Source: Chromera velia (taxonomy: Eukaryota > Sar > Chromeraceae). From it: 45,405 bases of DNA. Position numbers and translations under genes: made by a program. Under the pieces are notes generated by a model. It worked only from the letters and a program-made list of their open reading frames with translations, did no database searches and was not told where the DNA came from. This document shows, piece after piece, positions 10,979 to 21,734 of the stretch (positions are counted from its first letter, which is position 1; every line of letters begins with the position of its first letter). Location of the stretch: positions 1-45,405 of the forward strand of contig JAHBMJ010000562.1 in assembly GCA_018398765.1 (NCBI GenBank). The letters are read 5' to 3'.

Positions 10979-11884
10979 CTAGGCCTCTGATGAGAAGGAG
11001 GGGGAGATGGAGAAACCAGAACATCTGACTCTCTGGATGTGTGCGTAGGAGATGGTGGGGGGTGGGGCGCTCCAAGGGATTCCCTTCACCGTCTGCGCAC
11101 ACAGGGCGTTAGGGGGCAAGTGGGCGGCGAGCGCCGGAGACGCAACGAGTATGAGGAAGGCAGTGCAAGCGATGAGGCGAGCGACTGACCTTTTTTCTCG
11201 AGGTCTCCGCCGGGGAAGAAATGTAGTGATTCGACCTGTATGGGCCTGCCGATGCCCAGTTGCTGCCTCAAGACACAGCTGGAGGCCCTCCTCGATGGTC
11301 GTGGACGTTCGTGCCAGGATGACCCATCCGAGTGCTGTTTCATGGGTGCAAGCCTCCCACACCCTTGCCAGAACGACAGCACACAGAGGAATGACAAGGA
11401 TGGAAAAGAGGAGTTGAAAGAATAGGAATGCCAGGAGAAACGGAGAGACAAGGTAGCGACAGATGATCTCCTCTGTTCTCTGTTCTTCCAGCTCTAGAAG
11501 TCGAATCAATTCATCTTTATCTGTGAGGAGACGGAAGGCTGATTTCATAAATCTCAGCACCCCAGCTCTCCATCTTTCGAAAACTAAGAACACTTTCAGC
11601 TCAACCGTGTCTTTCAACGCGCTTCGGTGTGGACAGAAGACTCTTTGGACGAAGTGGACGGCTTTGCAAAAGAGGATGTGCCGCCATCTTTGCAAAAAAA
11701 TCTCTACAGGTTCCCTCCGTGGCCACAAAAGATATTTACAGAGCAGGAGGCAGGAGACGGCTAGATGGTTAACAGAAAGGAATGGGGACAAAGCCGTCAC
11801 CCATCCCGTTGGTGTGATAACCCTCAGCCAGGCAGCCAGAAGGAGGAGCCACACAGTGGCCGGCAGCTCGCTCCATCCCGCCAT
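10979..11884 (-). CDS. Putative multi-pass membrane protein
   Basis: A 301-codon frame from ATG at 11,884 to TAG at 10,981-10,979. Hydrophobic segments lie at about residues 8-25, 34-56 (WPRREP follows), 145-178 (long, FLLAFLFFQLLFSILVIPL) and 239-255 (LIACTAFLILVASPALA). Between the second and third is a charged, amphipathic stretch with Arg/Trp/Glu. No family is recognised. A single TAG separates it from a further open frame on the same strand and phase. Either the last ~20 codons are intron (the polypyrimidine run before CATCAG near 10,990-11,015 looks like a 3' splice site), or the stop is a real end. A membrane-anchored host protein is more likely than a transposon product, but the neighbouring retroelement debris makes this uncertain. 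Confidence 0.5.
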   Translation of the reverse strand: MAGWSELPATVWLLLLAAWLRVITPTGWVTALSPFLSVNHLAVSCLLLCKYLLWPRREPVEIFLQRWRHILFCKAVHFVQRVFCPHRSALKDTVELKVFLVFERWRAGVLRFMKSAFRLLTDKDELIRLLELEEQRTEEIICRYLVSPFLLAFLFFQLLFSILVIPLCAVVLARVWEACTHETALGWVILARTSTTIEEGLQLCLEAATGHRQAHTGRITTFLPRRRPREKRSVARLIACTAFLILVASPALAAHLPPNALCAQTVKGIPWSAPPPTISYAHIQRVRCSGFSISPSFSSEA

Positions 11885-12934
11885 CTGGTATGAGAATGGG
11901 GAAATCTCACCGAGCCGTCTCCTTTCGGCAGTAACAATACGAGCTCTCAGCCATTTCTGGGCCGTTTTCTCTCAAACTTGTACGTACCAGCTGATCAACG
12001 GATGCAAGCTGGCCTTATAATCAGTTATTGCTAGGCTAAGCTTCTTCTCTCACCTTCCACTCTATTTAATGACCTTTTTCGGCACCCTTCCCCTGCTTGA
12101 TCCCATTCCCCTGCCCCCTTCTTCATCTCCTTCAATTCCCCCCCCTCTTCAATGACCCCCTCAACTGTGTGCTCTCAAATAGAATCCGGCCCACGTTCTT
12201 GCCTGTCTCTGTCTCTGAAGCGCTGCCTCCGACTCGACAAGATAATACGCTAACTCTAGCTAACTCGATGTCGGTTGGAAACTCCGTCATCTTGATAAAT
12301 TGTTAAACTAAGTGCAATTTGCATAACTCTGTAGGAATTTTACGCCGAATCTTCAAGTCGAATAAAAAATTTATGTATCATGAAACAGCCCAGGAAGCGG
12401 CCCAAGTGCGGCGCTTAGTGCGGTTTAGCGCACGTCCCCAGACGGCTACGTAGGCATGCATGCTTACGGCATCCTTATCTCTGATTTATAACAACATTGA
12501 CAAACTCTTATCTCTGATCTAAACTACAAGATTTTAATAATTGGTAAGCTTAATTTTTAAAAAAAACAGTAGTGTGCACGGCTTTGGGCTGTATAACGGT
12601 TATTTATTAAGGCGCGGCGATTTATGACGGCGTACAACGGTTGCTACTCGTTTATACTCGTTCAAAAGAGCTGCTTTTCAAAATATAATTTAGTATAGAT
12701 GAGCCCTCATTTCAAACCATCAAGGTTACTCTTAACACCGGTGCCTAATCGAAAAAATCATTATAGTTCAATTTTTTTATAGATATTGTATTGTATATTG
12801 TTGCGGTTAAAGCTGGCGAGCTACGATTTAGGCCCTGGTCAACCAAAGCATAAAATGCAAGTTCCATTCAGTGCGTTCACATTCATTCACCTATAGAGTG
12901 AGAAGGGCATTTACTATATTTCTTATACTTTTTT
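11885..12934. other. Intergenic; AT-rich from about 12,300
   Basis: No supported gene. Composition changes sharply near 12,300 from mixed to AT-rich, similar to other islands at 28,380-28,960, 30,040-30,350 and 43,000-44,700. No terminal repeats were found for this island. Confidence 0.5.
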
Positions 12935-13580
12935 GATTGATTGATTGATTGATGTCAAACCCTAGGTGGAGTTAGAACTCCCGGGCGGCGTATACATGCA
13001 TGGGTTTGTTTAATTATGCCAGCTGCAAGCTAAATGGACGACAGTTATTTGAACTTAATCTAATCAATCACTTACTACAATATGACGAGAAATCATAAAG
13101 AGGAGAGAGGGTTAGGAGCGCAAATCTTAGAGCGATATGTGATGAACTTGCGAACCCTCAGATCAGAAAAGAAGGCGGATACAAAGGGTGAGTCACAACG
13201 AGTGAAGCAGTCTGATTAAATTAATGCCAACCACTGCAAAAAGCCTTGTTCAGCAGTCCATCGGAGGTAAGCAGAGAACCGATAAATAAAATTATCTACA
13301 CACCGGCAGCAGGCTTCATAGGCACACAGCTTTCTATCAGAACAACCAACAGGCAGCCCACTTTGCCTACCTATCGGGTTGTATGTCAGCATGCGCAAAA
13401 AAGAAAAGATCGAACCATCCGTAACCAACAGGGCAGAATGGGGAAGGGCAGAGACCGAAGGAACACCGGAGAACGACTTGCTGCACAGGAGAAAGACAAA
13501 CATACGGGGGGAAGATGGGAAGTCGCGCTACAGAAGGGTGAGTCTAGCAAAGAGGGGAAAGTGAGTCTAGCAAGGAGGGG
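12935..13580 (+). repeat. Long duplicated repeat headed by (GATT)n, copy A
   Basis: Starts with a GATT microsatellite (12,935-12,953) and matches 28,960-29,590 over about 620 bp, with indels and substitutions. A minus-strand frame (13,503-13,216) has a counterpart in copy B (motifs MFVFLLCSKS and CSDRKL shared), so the repeat may carry an exon or an old element ORF. It lies about 3.1 kb past the 3' end of lectin gene 1, and copy B lies at the same distance from lectin gene 2. Confidence 0.88.
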
Positions 13581-14107
13581 AAACTTTTTATATATTTATA
13601 ATATTTCTAACATATTTCAAGTTCTCCACTTTTGTGTAGGGATGTCTAGGGTTTTGACATGATGACATCATCTAACGTGTATATTACACAGTGTCTAACG
13701 CAGCGCAACGTTTCATGGTGAAACGCACCTAAGAAATTAATGGAAGCCTTGGAAGGCCTTGCAGCCTGAGTAGCACTGTAGCATACCAGCCCCTCCTTTA
13801 TATCTTTTCTGTCCAGCTTTCTGTCCGGTTTTTCTGTGTCCTGCCGGTTTTCTGTCTAGCTTCTTTCATTTCACTGCGCATTCATCACAACACGGCAAGG
13901 AATTGACCTGACAAACATTCAAGAAGGTACTCACTCACTCCCTCATTTCCTCAGTCACTGATCGTACGTGTTTGCCGGGTTGACCACTCGGCAAAAGGCA
14001 GACACCACGAGAGACACCACCTCCAAAAACGAAGATGCATTGATCGACACAGTCAAGTCAACCCATGCAAACAAGCGAATGAAAATGGAATGAATGACAA
14101 GAGCACG

Positions 14108-14255
14108 CTCAAGAGCAGTCTGACTGACGGGCTTCGTTTGCGCGTTTGCAGCAGAACATGCACTGAAGAGAGGACTCACACTCGTCACAGCTGACCCAAT
14201 CTGCCGCAACGCCAGCCACTCAAGTCTGCATGCATGAAAGGAATCTTCTTTCATC
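14108..14255. other. Conserved element shared with 30,701-30,842, copy A
   Basis: The core, about 80 bp from CAAGAGCAGTCTGA to CTCGTCAC, is almost identical to the second copy; the right half is weaker (GCAAC..CCAGCC, ATGAAAGG.ATCTT). Flanking sequence has diverged. On the minus strand a shared frame reads LFSACSAANAQTKPV. It could be a constrained exon, an RNA or a control element of the neighbouring lectin gene. Confidence 0.7.
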
Positions 14256-14484
14256 TGACGCTTCTTTCCGTCTTTCTGGAGACTGCTTGTGTTGTCTCCG
14301 ACTTCATGTCCACCCTCTCCCAGGCAGCAAACGCCGGCATCGCTCGCTGCCTCTTTTGTCCTTCTGTCTTCTCCCCCGTCCTTGCGCCCCGTCGAAACCC
14401 TCGAGCTAGTCACTCTGTCAGGCCTCCGACATCCAAATCGGAAGAATGCGTTTTGCTTTTCATTGATGCATGATACACTGGTGG

Positions 14485-14488
<4 letters not shown>

Positions 14489-14515
<27 letters not shown>
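14489..14515. repeat. (CT)n microsatellite
   Basis: Thirteen uninterrupted CT units. Confidence 0.95.
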
Positions 14516-14639
14516 CTTCCCTCCGTCCGTGTATTCGTGTGTTCTTGTGTTTGATTATGCGCATGCGCAAATCGACTTCTCTCATCTTCACACCTCTCCG
14601 TTTCCGCCCCTTTTTACCACACTTGATCTCTCTCTGTTT

Positions 14640-14765
14640 TCTTTCCTTTCTTCTTTCCTTCCTTCCGTGCTTCCTTCCTTCCTCCTTTCCTTCGTTTTGC
14701 TTGTCTGTCTCTCTGATGGACTCTTAAGAGGGAGGAAGGAAGGAAGGAAGGAGGGAAGGAAGAAG
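14640..14765. repeat. Imperfect inverted repeat of CCTT and GGAA runs
   Basis: CTTTCC/CTTCC runs at 14,640-14,700 face GGAAGGAA runs at 14,728-14,765, separated by about 27 bp. The transcript of either strand could fold into a hairpin. Probably a by-product of two complementary microsatellites. Confidence 0.75.
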
Positions 14766-16071
14766 AAAACATACAGTCTGTCTATAAGTGTTGAGAGGGA
14801 CCTCGTCTGCCTGGATCGATGCTTCAATAATTACGTGAGACTTTGCCGCTTAATTGTGCGTCTGGACCAGCCACTCCACTCCAGGCAGCGGATCCGCAAT
14901 GCAACGGCGAAGTCATCTCGACCAGAGAAGAGAGAGAGAAGAAAGACATCTAGATACCAAGTTGACGAGCACTGTCTGTGTCCATCCAGACCCCGAAAAA
15001 AAAAATCAACAACACAAGACAGAACAGAACCGAAACAGACCCACAATCAGAGAGGCGTGGTCCCATCGAGCTGACAGATCTTTCGAGTACAGATGCAAAT
15101 GCATTCATGAAGAAGCAGCAACAGAAAAAAAGAGCGAACAGCAGAGCACCCCATGTAGGTATAGAAAGAAAGAGAATAACGGGTCTCTGATTCTTCTTTC
15201 AGCCCTCTCCGAGATATACCGGGAGAGTTGAAGAGAGGAATGAAGCACCAACCAAAAAGGAAGGAAGGGAAGGGAAGAAAAGAAAGGTTTACTTGATACA
15301 AACACTCAGGCAAACACAGATGAACAAAAGAAAATGAAAATGAAGACTCATAAAGCAGCCGTGAACGGATGCAGACACCTCGGCACGGAAAAGAGAAAAA
15401 TTGGAAGCCCACCCGTTCAAGCATGACCTGTCGTCTATTTTCCTGCTTTCTATCTATTCGGTAGACGGCAACGGGACGAGAAGAAGGCTGGAGAGACCGC
15501 GCGCCGTTCCTCTTTCTTCATCTGTCTGCATGTCTCTCTTGGTCGATCTTCTCTTCCCGTCGAAGAAACGGGGGGGAAACCGAGCTTCTACTAGAGCTGC
15601 CTTGCAGCACCCGTGAAACTTGATGTGATGCAAATTTCTTCGTCTTCTTTTTAGCAATAATATGGTACAGACATATGCCAAAATGACACAAATGGAGAAG
15701 CAAAAATGATCCAATCCCTCTTTCCATTGCTTTCCTTTGGTCCCTGAGGGCCAGGAGCGTGGAGCAAACAAAGTAAACAAAATGGACTCCATTTCTTCGC
15801 ACGGAAACACACGTACATACGTGTATCAAAGTATGCGTGCGTACAGACTGCTTGACTTAATTTTTCTTTTTGGGCACAGAGAGACGAAGTCTCGCACGCA
15901 TTTGGGCATACTCTTTTCTCCAGTGGGACCAGACCAAACAGATCGTGTGAGACAAGTCCGACACGCAGGCAAGATGACGCGACAGGCATGACTACGAAGA
16001 ATGCGGACAGCGGTCTGTTGTGCTGCTCTCCTCCCACAGTCCTTTTGTGCGACGGTCAATCAATTTGATCT

Positions 16072-16122
16072 TTCCATCCATCCATCCATCCACCCATCCA
16101 TCCACCCATCCATCCATCCATC
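16072..16122. repeat. (CCAT)n microsatellite
   Basis: Interrupted CCAT/CCACCCAT units. The minus-strand frame across it reads as Met-Asp-Gly-Trp repeats and is an artefact. Confidence 0.95.
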
Positions 16123-16721
16123 GTTTCCGTTACCATTATTTCTTCTTATTCTTATTCTGATTCTTCGTCCACCCGCATCCAACCCATCGTTGTCGTTTCT
16201 CCTGGCTTCATTTTCCTCCTGCCCCCTTCTTTTGTTCGTCTTCTCCTCTCTGATCTGAACAGCAGACCTTTCTCGTTCTCTTTGCAGTTGAGAGAAGAGC
16301 ACTCACTGCAGGCCAAAATGAACCCCATTGGAGGCCTTTTCGCTCACTCATCCCTCCCAACTTTGATGAGAGGCCATAACTAAAAAAGAGTAACTTTTCA
16401 TTTTCAATCATATTGGCAGTCAAACGTGTCTGCCCGAGAATCAATACGTGAAGACAGAAAGTGCAAGCACAACTCCTTGAATAGAGACGCACAGAAAAAA
16501 AAAAAGAAAAAGGCTGCGACTCTTTTCTCATTCGCTTCCAAAAGACAGACAGGCAGAGAGGCACACACACAAAAGGAAAAGCAGAAAGGGGGAAAGAAAG
16601 AAAGGAAGACAGCAAGGAATGAAGCAGGAACGAATGCAAACAATTGCAAGACGAAAAAAGCGACTGCTGAAGTCAGGCATACAGAAATCACCCGAAATTT
16701 TCATCTCGGAGCAGACTCTTC

Positions 16722-17679
16722 TTACAAAAGTGAGTCAAACGAGGGCTCCTCCTTCCTCTCCGCCGTCTCTCTGCCCAGCTGCCTCACGGAGGGCGCAGTG
16801 TTGGACCTGGAAGGAAACGGACGCCCAGCACCAGTGACCCCCTCGTCCGACCCCCGATCAGAATTTGCCCCTGTGCTTCTGTTGTCACCGGGGTCACTGC
16901 CGCCAGAGCGCCCGATTACACTGATACTCGCTGACGAGCTCAGGCGTGAGACAACGGGGAGGGTGCCGGGGTGTTGCTGCTGTCTTGGGGACGTGCCGAC
17001 GGGGTCAACGGCCTTCGGTTTCTCGTCCTTCTCCAAGTCGATGTCGACGTCATCACTCACATACGAGTTCTGCTTCACCGTCAGCTTGCTGTCACTCCTG
17101 TTTGCGGGCTTCTTTTTCCCCCCATCCTCGTCACCCTCGTCTGCGAGGGGCAGAGCTGCAACATTGGTGAGTTGGGACTCCTGCAGAGCGGCGGAGGAAG
17201 CAGAGGCTCCTCCAAAGCGGTCCTCTCTGAACGTCCGTCTTGCACGGGCACCGGAGGCAGAGGAGGAGGAAGACTTGCGACGGCAGCAGCAGCACCAGAG
17301 GAAGAAGAGACCCACGGCAACCGCCACTGCTCCTGTGACACAGAGAGCCATGATGAGGGCTCTGCGGGCGTTGGTTGTTGAGTCATCAGAAGCAGGCGTG
17401 CCTTTCCCTGAGGGAATGGGGATGGAAGGGGGGGGAGGCACGTCAGGAGAGATCTGCTGTTGTCTGTTCTCGTCTGCCTCCAAACTCTCCTGAGCTTTGC
17501 TGTCCTCAGAAGTCTCCTCTTCCGCGACTGCAGGCTCAGGGGTGGGGTCAGGATGTGCCGCCACGTAGAAGTCGTCCCAGTCCTCTGGCTCGTCTCTGTC
17601 GAGTCCGACCTTCTGGACCTGCTCCTCGTACGCGGCCTGCAGATAGACAGACAGAGAGATATGAATCAGTACATACGCG

Positions 17680-17717
<38 letters not shown>

Positions 17718-19122
17718 AACACACGCATCACGCTCCCGCGTGCATGCTTCCATCGGTAAGTATTTTGTCATCCCCAAGAAGGACTTTGCAGAGTGTGCAT
17801 GCAGGCCTCGGGAATGAAAGTGACGGGGAAAGAAACGTTGCAAAAGGGACGTTGAAGGCGAAACTCTTCCATTGAAGGCATCGACACTGTATGTTCTGTG
17901 TGCACACCAACGTCATGTCCACCGTGCTATCTGACTGCACACAAACGTCAGTCTTCTGCCTTCTGCCTTCTCCTTCACACCCAAGAATCCATTCCCATAA
18001 CGCCATGAACTTCCACACAGAAGCAGCCGAATCCTGCACACACGGGCGCAACCACTAACCCACCCACGGACCGACCTGTGCCGCAGCGTTTGGCTCCGAG
18101 TCGGTGAAGGAGGCATAGCGAGGAATGCGACTCCAGGAGGCGAAACAGGTGGGTCCAGAATGCGAGTGAGGGCAGTCGCACTCGTTGATTCCGTCCGGCA
18201 TCGTCACGCAGACACCCCCGTTCAGACAGGGCCCCCGGGCATCCCCACAGTTCTCCGACTGTTTCTCCTCTGGAATAGGAATCGCCACTACCACATCTCT
18301 AACCTGGAAGGCGCAGAGGGGGGAACAAGGAGAAAACGCGTGACAATTGAGAGGATGAGAGACAAAGGAAAGTTAAGGTCGTCCTTTTGGGGCGGGAGAG
18401 AGGGAAGGGAATCTGCTGTCCGTAGGGGAGAAGAGACAGGAATGAAGGCAAACTAGGAGGGCGATCAGGCAGGCTGACCTTGGACCAGTTTTCGCTCTTG
18501 TCACAGTTCTCGAAGCAGAAGCACTGCTGGAGCTCTGTAGGTTCCTCAAATCTGAACCCGATGTTGTTCCACCGGAATCCCTCCCAAGGCCAGGTCGCAG
18601 CACGGGAGGTCGGGGGGGAGTCACACACCTTCATGCCCACACGAACGCACGCAGGAGCGGACAGAGATACCCATCGAGACAGGATGGAGGGAGGACTCTC
18701 AGATACACAAAGCAAAAGAGCGGGAGCAGGTTGATACTGAGGTGAGTGAGGCATTTGGAGGGCGAAGAAGGGAAAGAAAGCGCATCCAGAAAGAGAAGAT
18801 CGAGACAAAAGGGAAAAATATTTGTGCTCCAATAAGGCAGAGATGAAACTTCAGGAGCATCCGCTCTTGCCGTCAACACAAGTCGTCAGGAAGACTGGAT
18901 GGACGCATGCTGTTTCGATCACTCAGAAGAAAGACACTTCCTCCCTCCCCCACTCACCCAGGGCCTCTCAGGGTCGCAGTTCACGTTCACGATGTTCTCG
19001 TTGTCGTTCACTCCCGTGAAGCAGTCATCGCCCTTCGACACAAACTTCGTCCGGGCGTTCCAGTGGGTCCTCTGGTCTCTCCCGTAAATCAAACCGGTTC
19101 CAATCACACCCAGGCTGCAGGC

Positions 19123-19159
<37 letters not shown>

Positions 19160-19720
19160 AACACTTCGACCACCACAAGGATTGCTCTGACAGTCTTTGC
19201 ACACCACGTAGGGAAATGAAGTTCAGAAGAAAAGAGCGGGAGCCTGGCACAAAAGAGACTGGTGGTGAAAAAAAAAAGTTGGACGACACGAATCATGATG
19301 CTGAAGATGATCATACACAGGAAGCCGCATATACCCCCAGGCAAACCCTCTCTCTCGCGCGCGCGCGCACACACACACACACACACATACACACGCATAC
19401 ACATTGGCCGGTCGGAGACATGGGCACTGCTTTTCGGCAGGCGGGGGACACGCAACAGGGACGAACACACGCGCGCCCGCGGACGCTCCTCGGTCAATGT
19501 TTCCCTCTCCCGAAAAAAAAAAAAACTTACGATTGCGCCCTTCCAGTCTGGAGAGTGATGGGATGAAGCTCCCGGACGCCCTCAACAATTATTTGCCCGA
19601 CTCGAAGCCAAGCGTATCTGTTGTACTGTTGGTTTGGCAGCTCATCGCACTGGTTGCCCCATGCGCAGATGCATACAGTATAAAGGGCTGCACGCAGAGA
19701 GCCACGTGTACGCGCGTGCC

Positions 19721-19762
<42 letters not shown>

Positions 19763-21216
19763 AGGAAGGGGGAGGGAGAGAGAGGGAGAGAGAAACAGAG
19801 AGAAGGCAAAGAAAGAAAAAACAAAAATAGGCAGACAGAAAGGAGAGACGCACAGAAAGGTAGACAAACAGCAGACCTGCGCACTGAGAGGCAAAGGTGA
19901 AAGAAAAAAGAAGACATCAAAGGCATCGGCGAACAGACGCAGGACAGCTGCACAATCAGGAAGGCGCCATGAAGGTATGGAGCGGAACAGAGACAAACCT
20001 CAAAAGCGGTAAGATAAACAGAGAAGTGAGGCGACAAGAAGAGAAAGGCAGGCAAGCGGACAGCCCACAGATAAACGTACATGGATCGTCGATTGTCAGT
20101 CCTTCTCCGTCCTCCCCCTTCCACTGCAGCATGTCGAATTTCGCCCCAGAGGCATCCAGGAGGTCCAGGTCAGCCGTGTTGATGCCCCTTGTCAGTTCCT
20201 TCCTCTCTGCAGATCTCGATGAAGGTCCCACCGTCGTCTCCAGTCCCTCCACATCTTCAGAGTCTACCGCACAAATGTCCATGCCAAAAGGACGACCGGT
20301 GCGACCCCAGCGGGCGTTTTGGGGTCTCCTCACAACTTTGAGGCGGATGTCGGACAGCTGCATTAATTTACATAGCATAAATCCATGTTCACGCGATTAC
20401 TAGGTGACAAAAGAAGCGGTCCAAAGTGCACATACAAAAGCAGGACGGTAAGCGATTTTGGCACTCGCTGAATGCCTCAATGCAGGTGAAAGCGCTCTCG
20501 AAAGAGGGTTGCATCTATCGATCGTGCGTTTGCACTGTTCGACGTGTGCAAGCTGTTGAGGGTCGGCGGCTGTCTGAGAAAGCTACGAGACCCATTCCTG
20601 TGTACGGAAGTGCAAAGCGTGAGGCAGACAGGCAGGCAGGCAAGCATACCAGCATACCGGATGGAAACCACACAGGCTTGCACGTACAGAGGATGTCGGC
20701 AGGACAACCACAGAGACGAATGAGATGAAGCCAGGTGTAGAAAAACAACAAAAAACGCAAGGCAGCCGAATTTTAAAACGGAAAGAAAGGAGGGCTCACA
20801 GAAACGCTTTCCGGACTGGCTGGACTTCCACATCCCTCTTCCGCTTTCCTTTTTGCAATTTAGCCCGTCTCTAGAGTCAGTGTTGTCGTGCCTCTCATTC
20901 GATTCTGCGTTTCCATTTTTTCCAAACTCACCTGATCTGCTGCCAGGTTGGCGACTGGAAGCTCGAGGATGAAGTTCTGATTCTTCTTTACGCGCCAGGA
21001 CCTCCACGATGGCAAGAAGGGGATGCGCACTTCGACAGACCTCCCAGGGTTCACAGGCACAGTCCACTTACGCTGGCCAAGCTGCGGAGACAAGGAGAGA
21101 AGGGAACAAACGCATTGAAAGAAAGGCGAGACGGGCTCACAGAGATGTACTGGGACTCTCCTGAGTGTGAGGCGCGAGAGACGGACACACTCACACACAC
21201 ACAGAGAGAGAGAAAA

Positions 21217-21247
<31 letters not shown>

Positions 21248-21687
21248 CAGGCTGAGAGGAAGAGAATACAGGGGCCCACGAATCGAAAGGAAGCAGCTGA
21301 ACAGAAAAGGACAAAGAAAGAAAGAAAAGGAAACAAAAAACTGACGCACAGCAATCTCCATCGCCCAGGTGTCATTCAGAGATGCAGTCCCTCTCTCGAT
21401 GCGTGCACAGTTGATCACCTCTGTGCCTGCAAAGTCAGCCCTCACATAGGGGAACATGCACACGCTCCGGGGGCGTCTTCTTCCCATCCACCGCCAGCGC
21501 TGCGGGATCCTCCGGGTGTTTCCTCGGGAGTCGTCATCCTCCGCGCAGGTCACGCGTGTCTCTGCAGAGTTTGACACAAAAGCGGACAGGGAGAAAACAC
21601 CACAGAGAGTGCGTGTGTGCATGAGTCGGAAGAGGAAATGAGGTGACAACGAATGAAAGAGCTTCAGCAAACATACGGAAACTCAAG

Positions 21688-21734
<47 letters not shown>

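Larger units (their letters stand above)
14256..16721. other. Stretch downstream of lectin gene 1, no gene supported
   Basis: Contains CT, CCTT/GGAA and CCAT microsatellites and the unique, non-duplicated 3' flank of lectin gene 1. Open frames are repeat-driven, such as Leu/Ser runs over (CT)n. No AATAAA was found on the minus strand close to the stop codon of gene 1. Confidence 0.5.

Noticed and set aside
12955-13010. Possible tRNA-derived SINE (B-box-like GAGTTCTAACTCC on the minus strand)
   Set aside because: The match to a T-arm/B box is imperfect, no A box is convincing at the right distance, and no cloverleaf can be drawn.
16060-16302. Minus-strand frame with MDGW repeats
   Set aside because: Translation of a (CCAT)n microsatellite.
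16426-17493. 355-codon plus-strand frame opposite exon 11 of lectin gene 1
   Set aside because: It is the antisense shadow of a conserved, TM-encoding exon and has no features of its own. The same shadow appears opposite gene 2.
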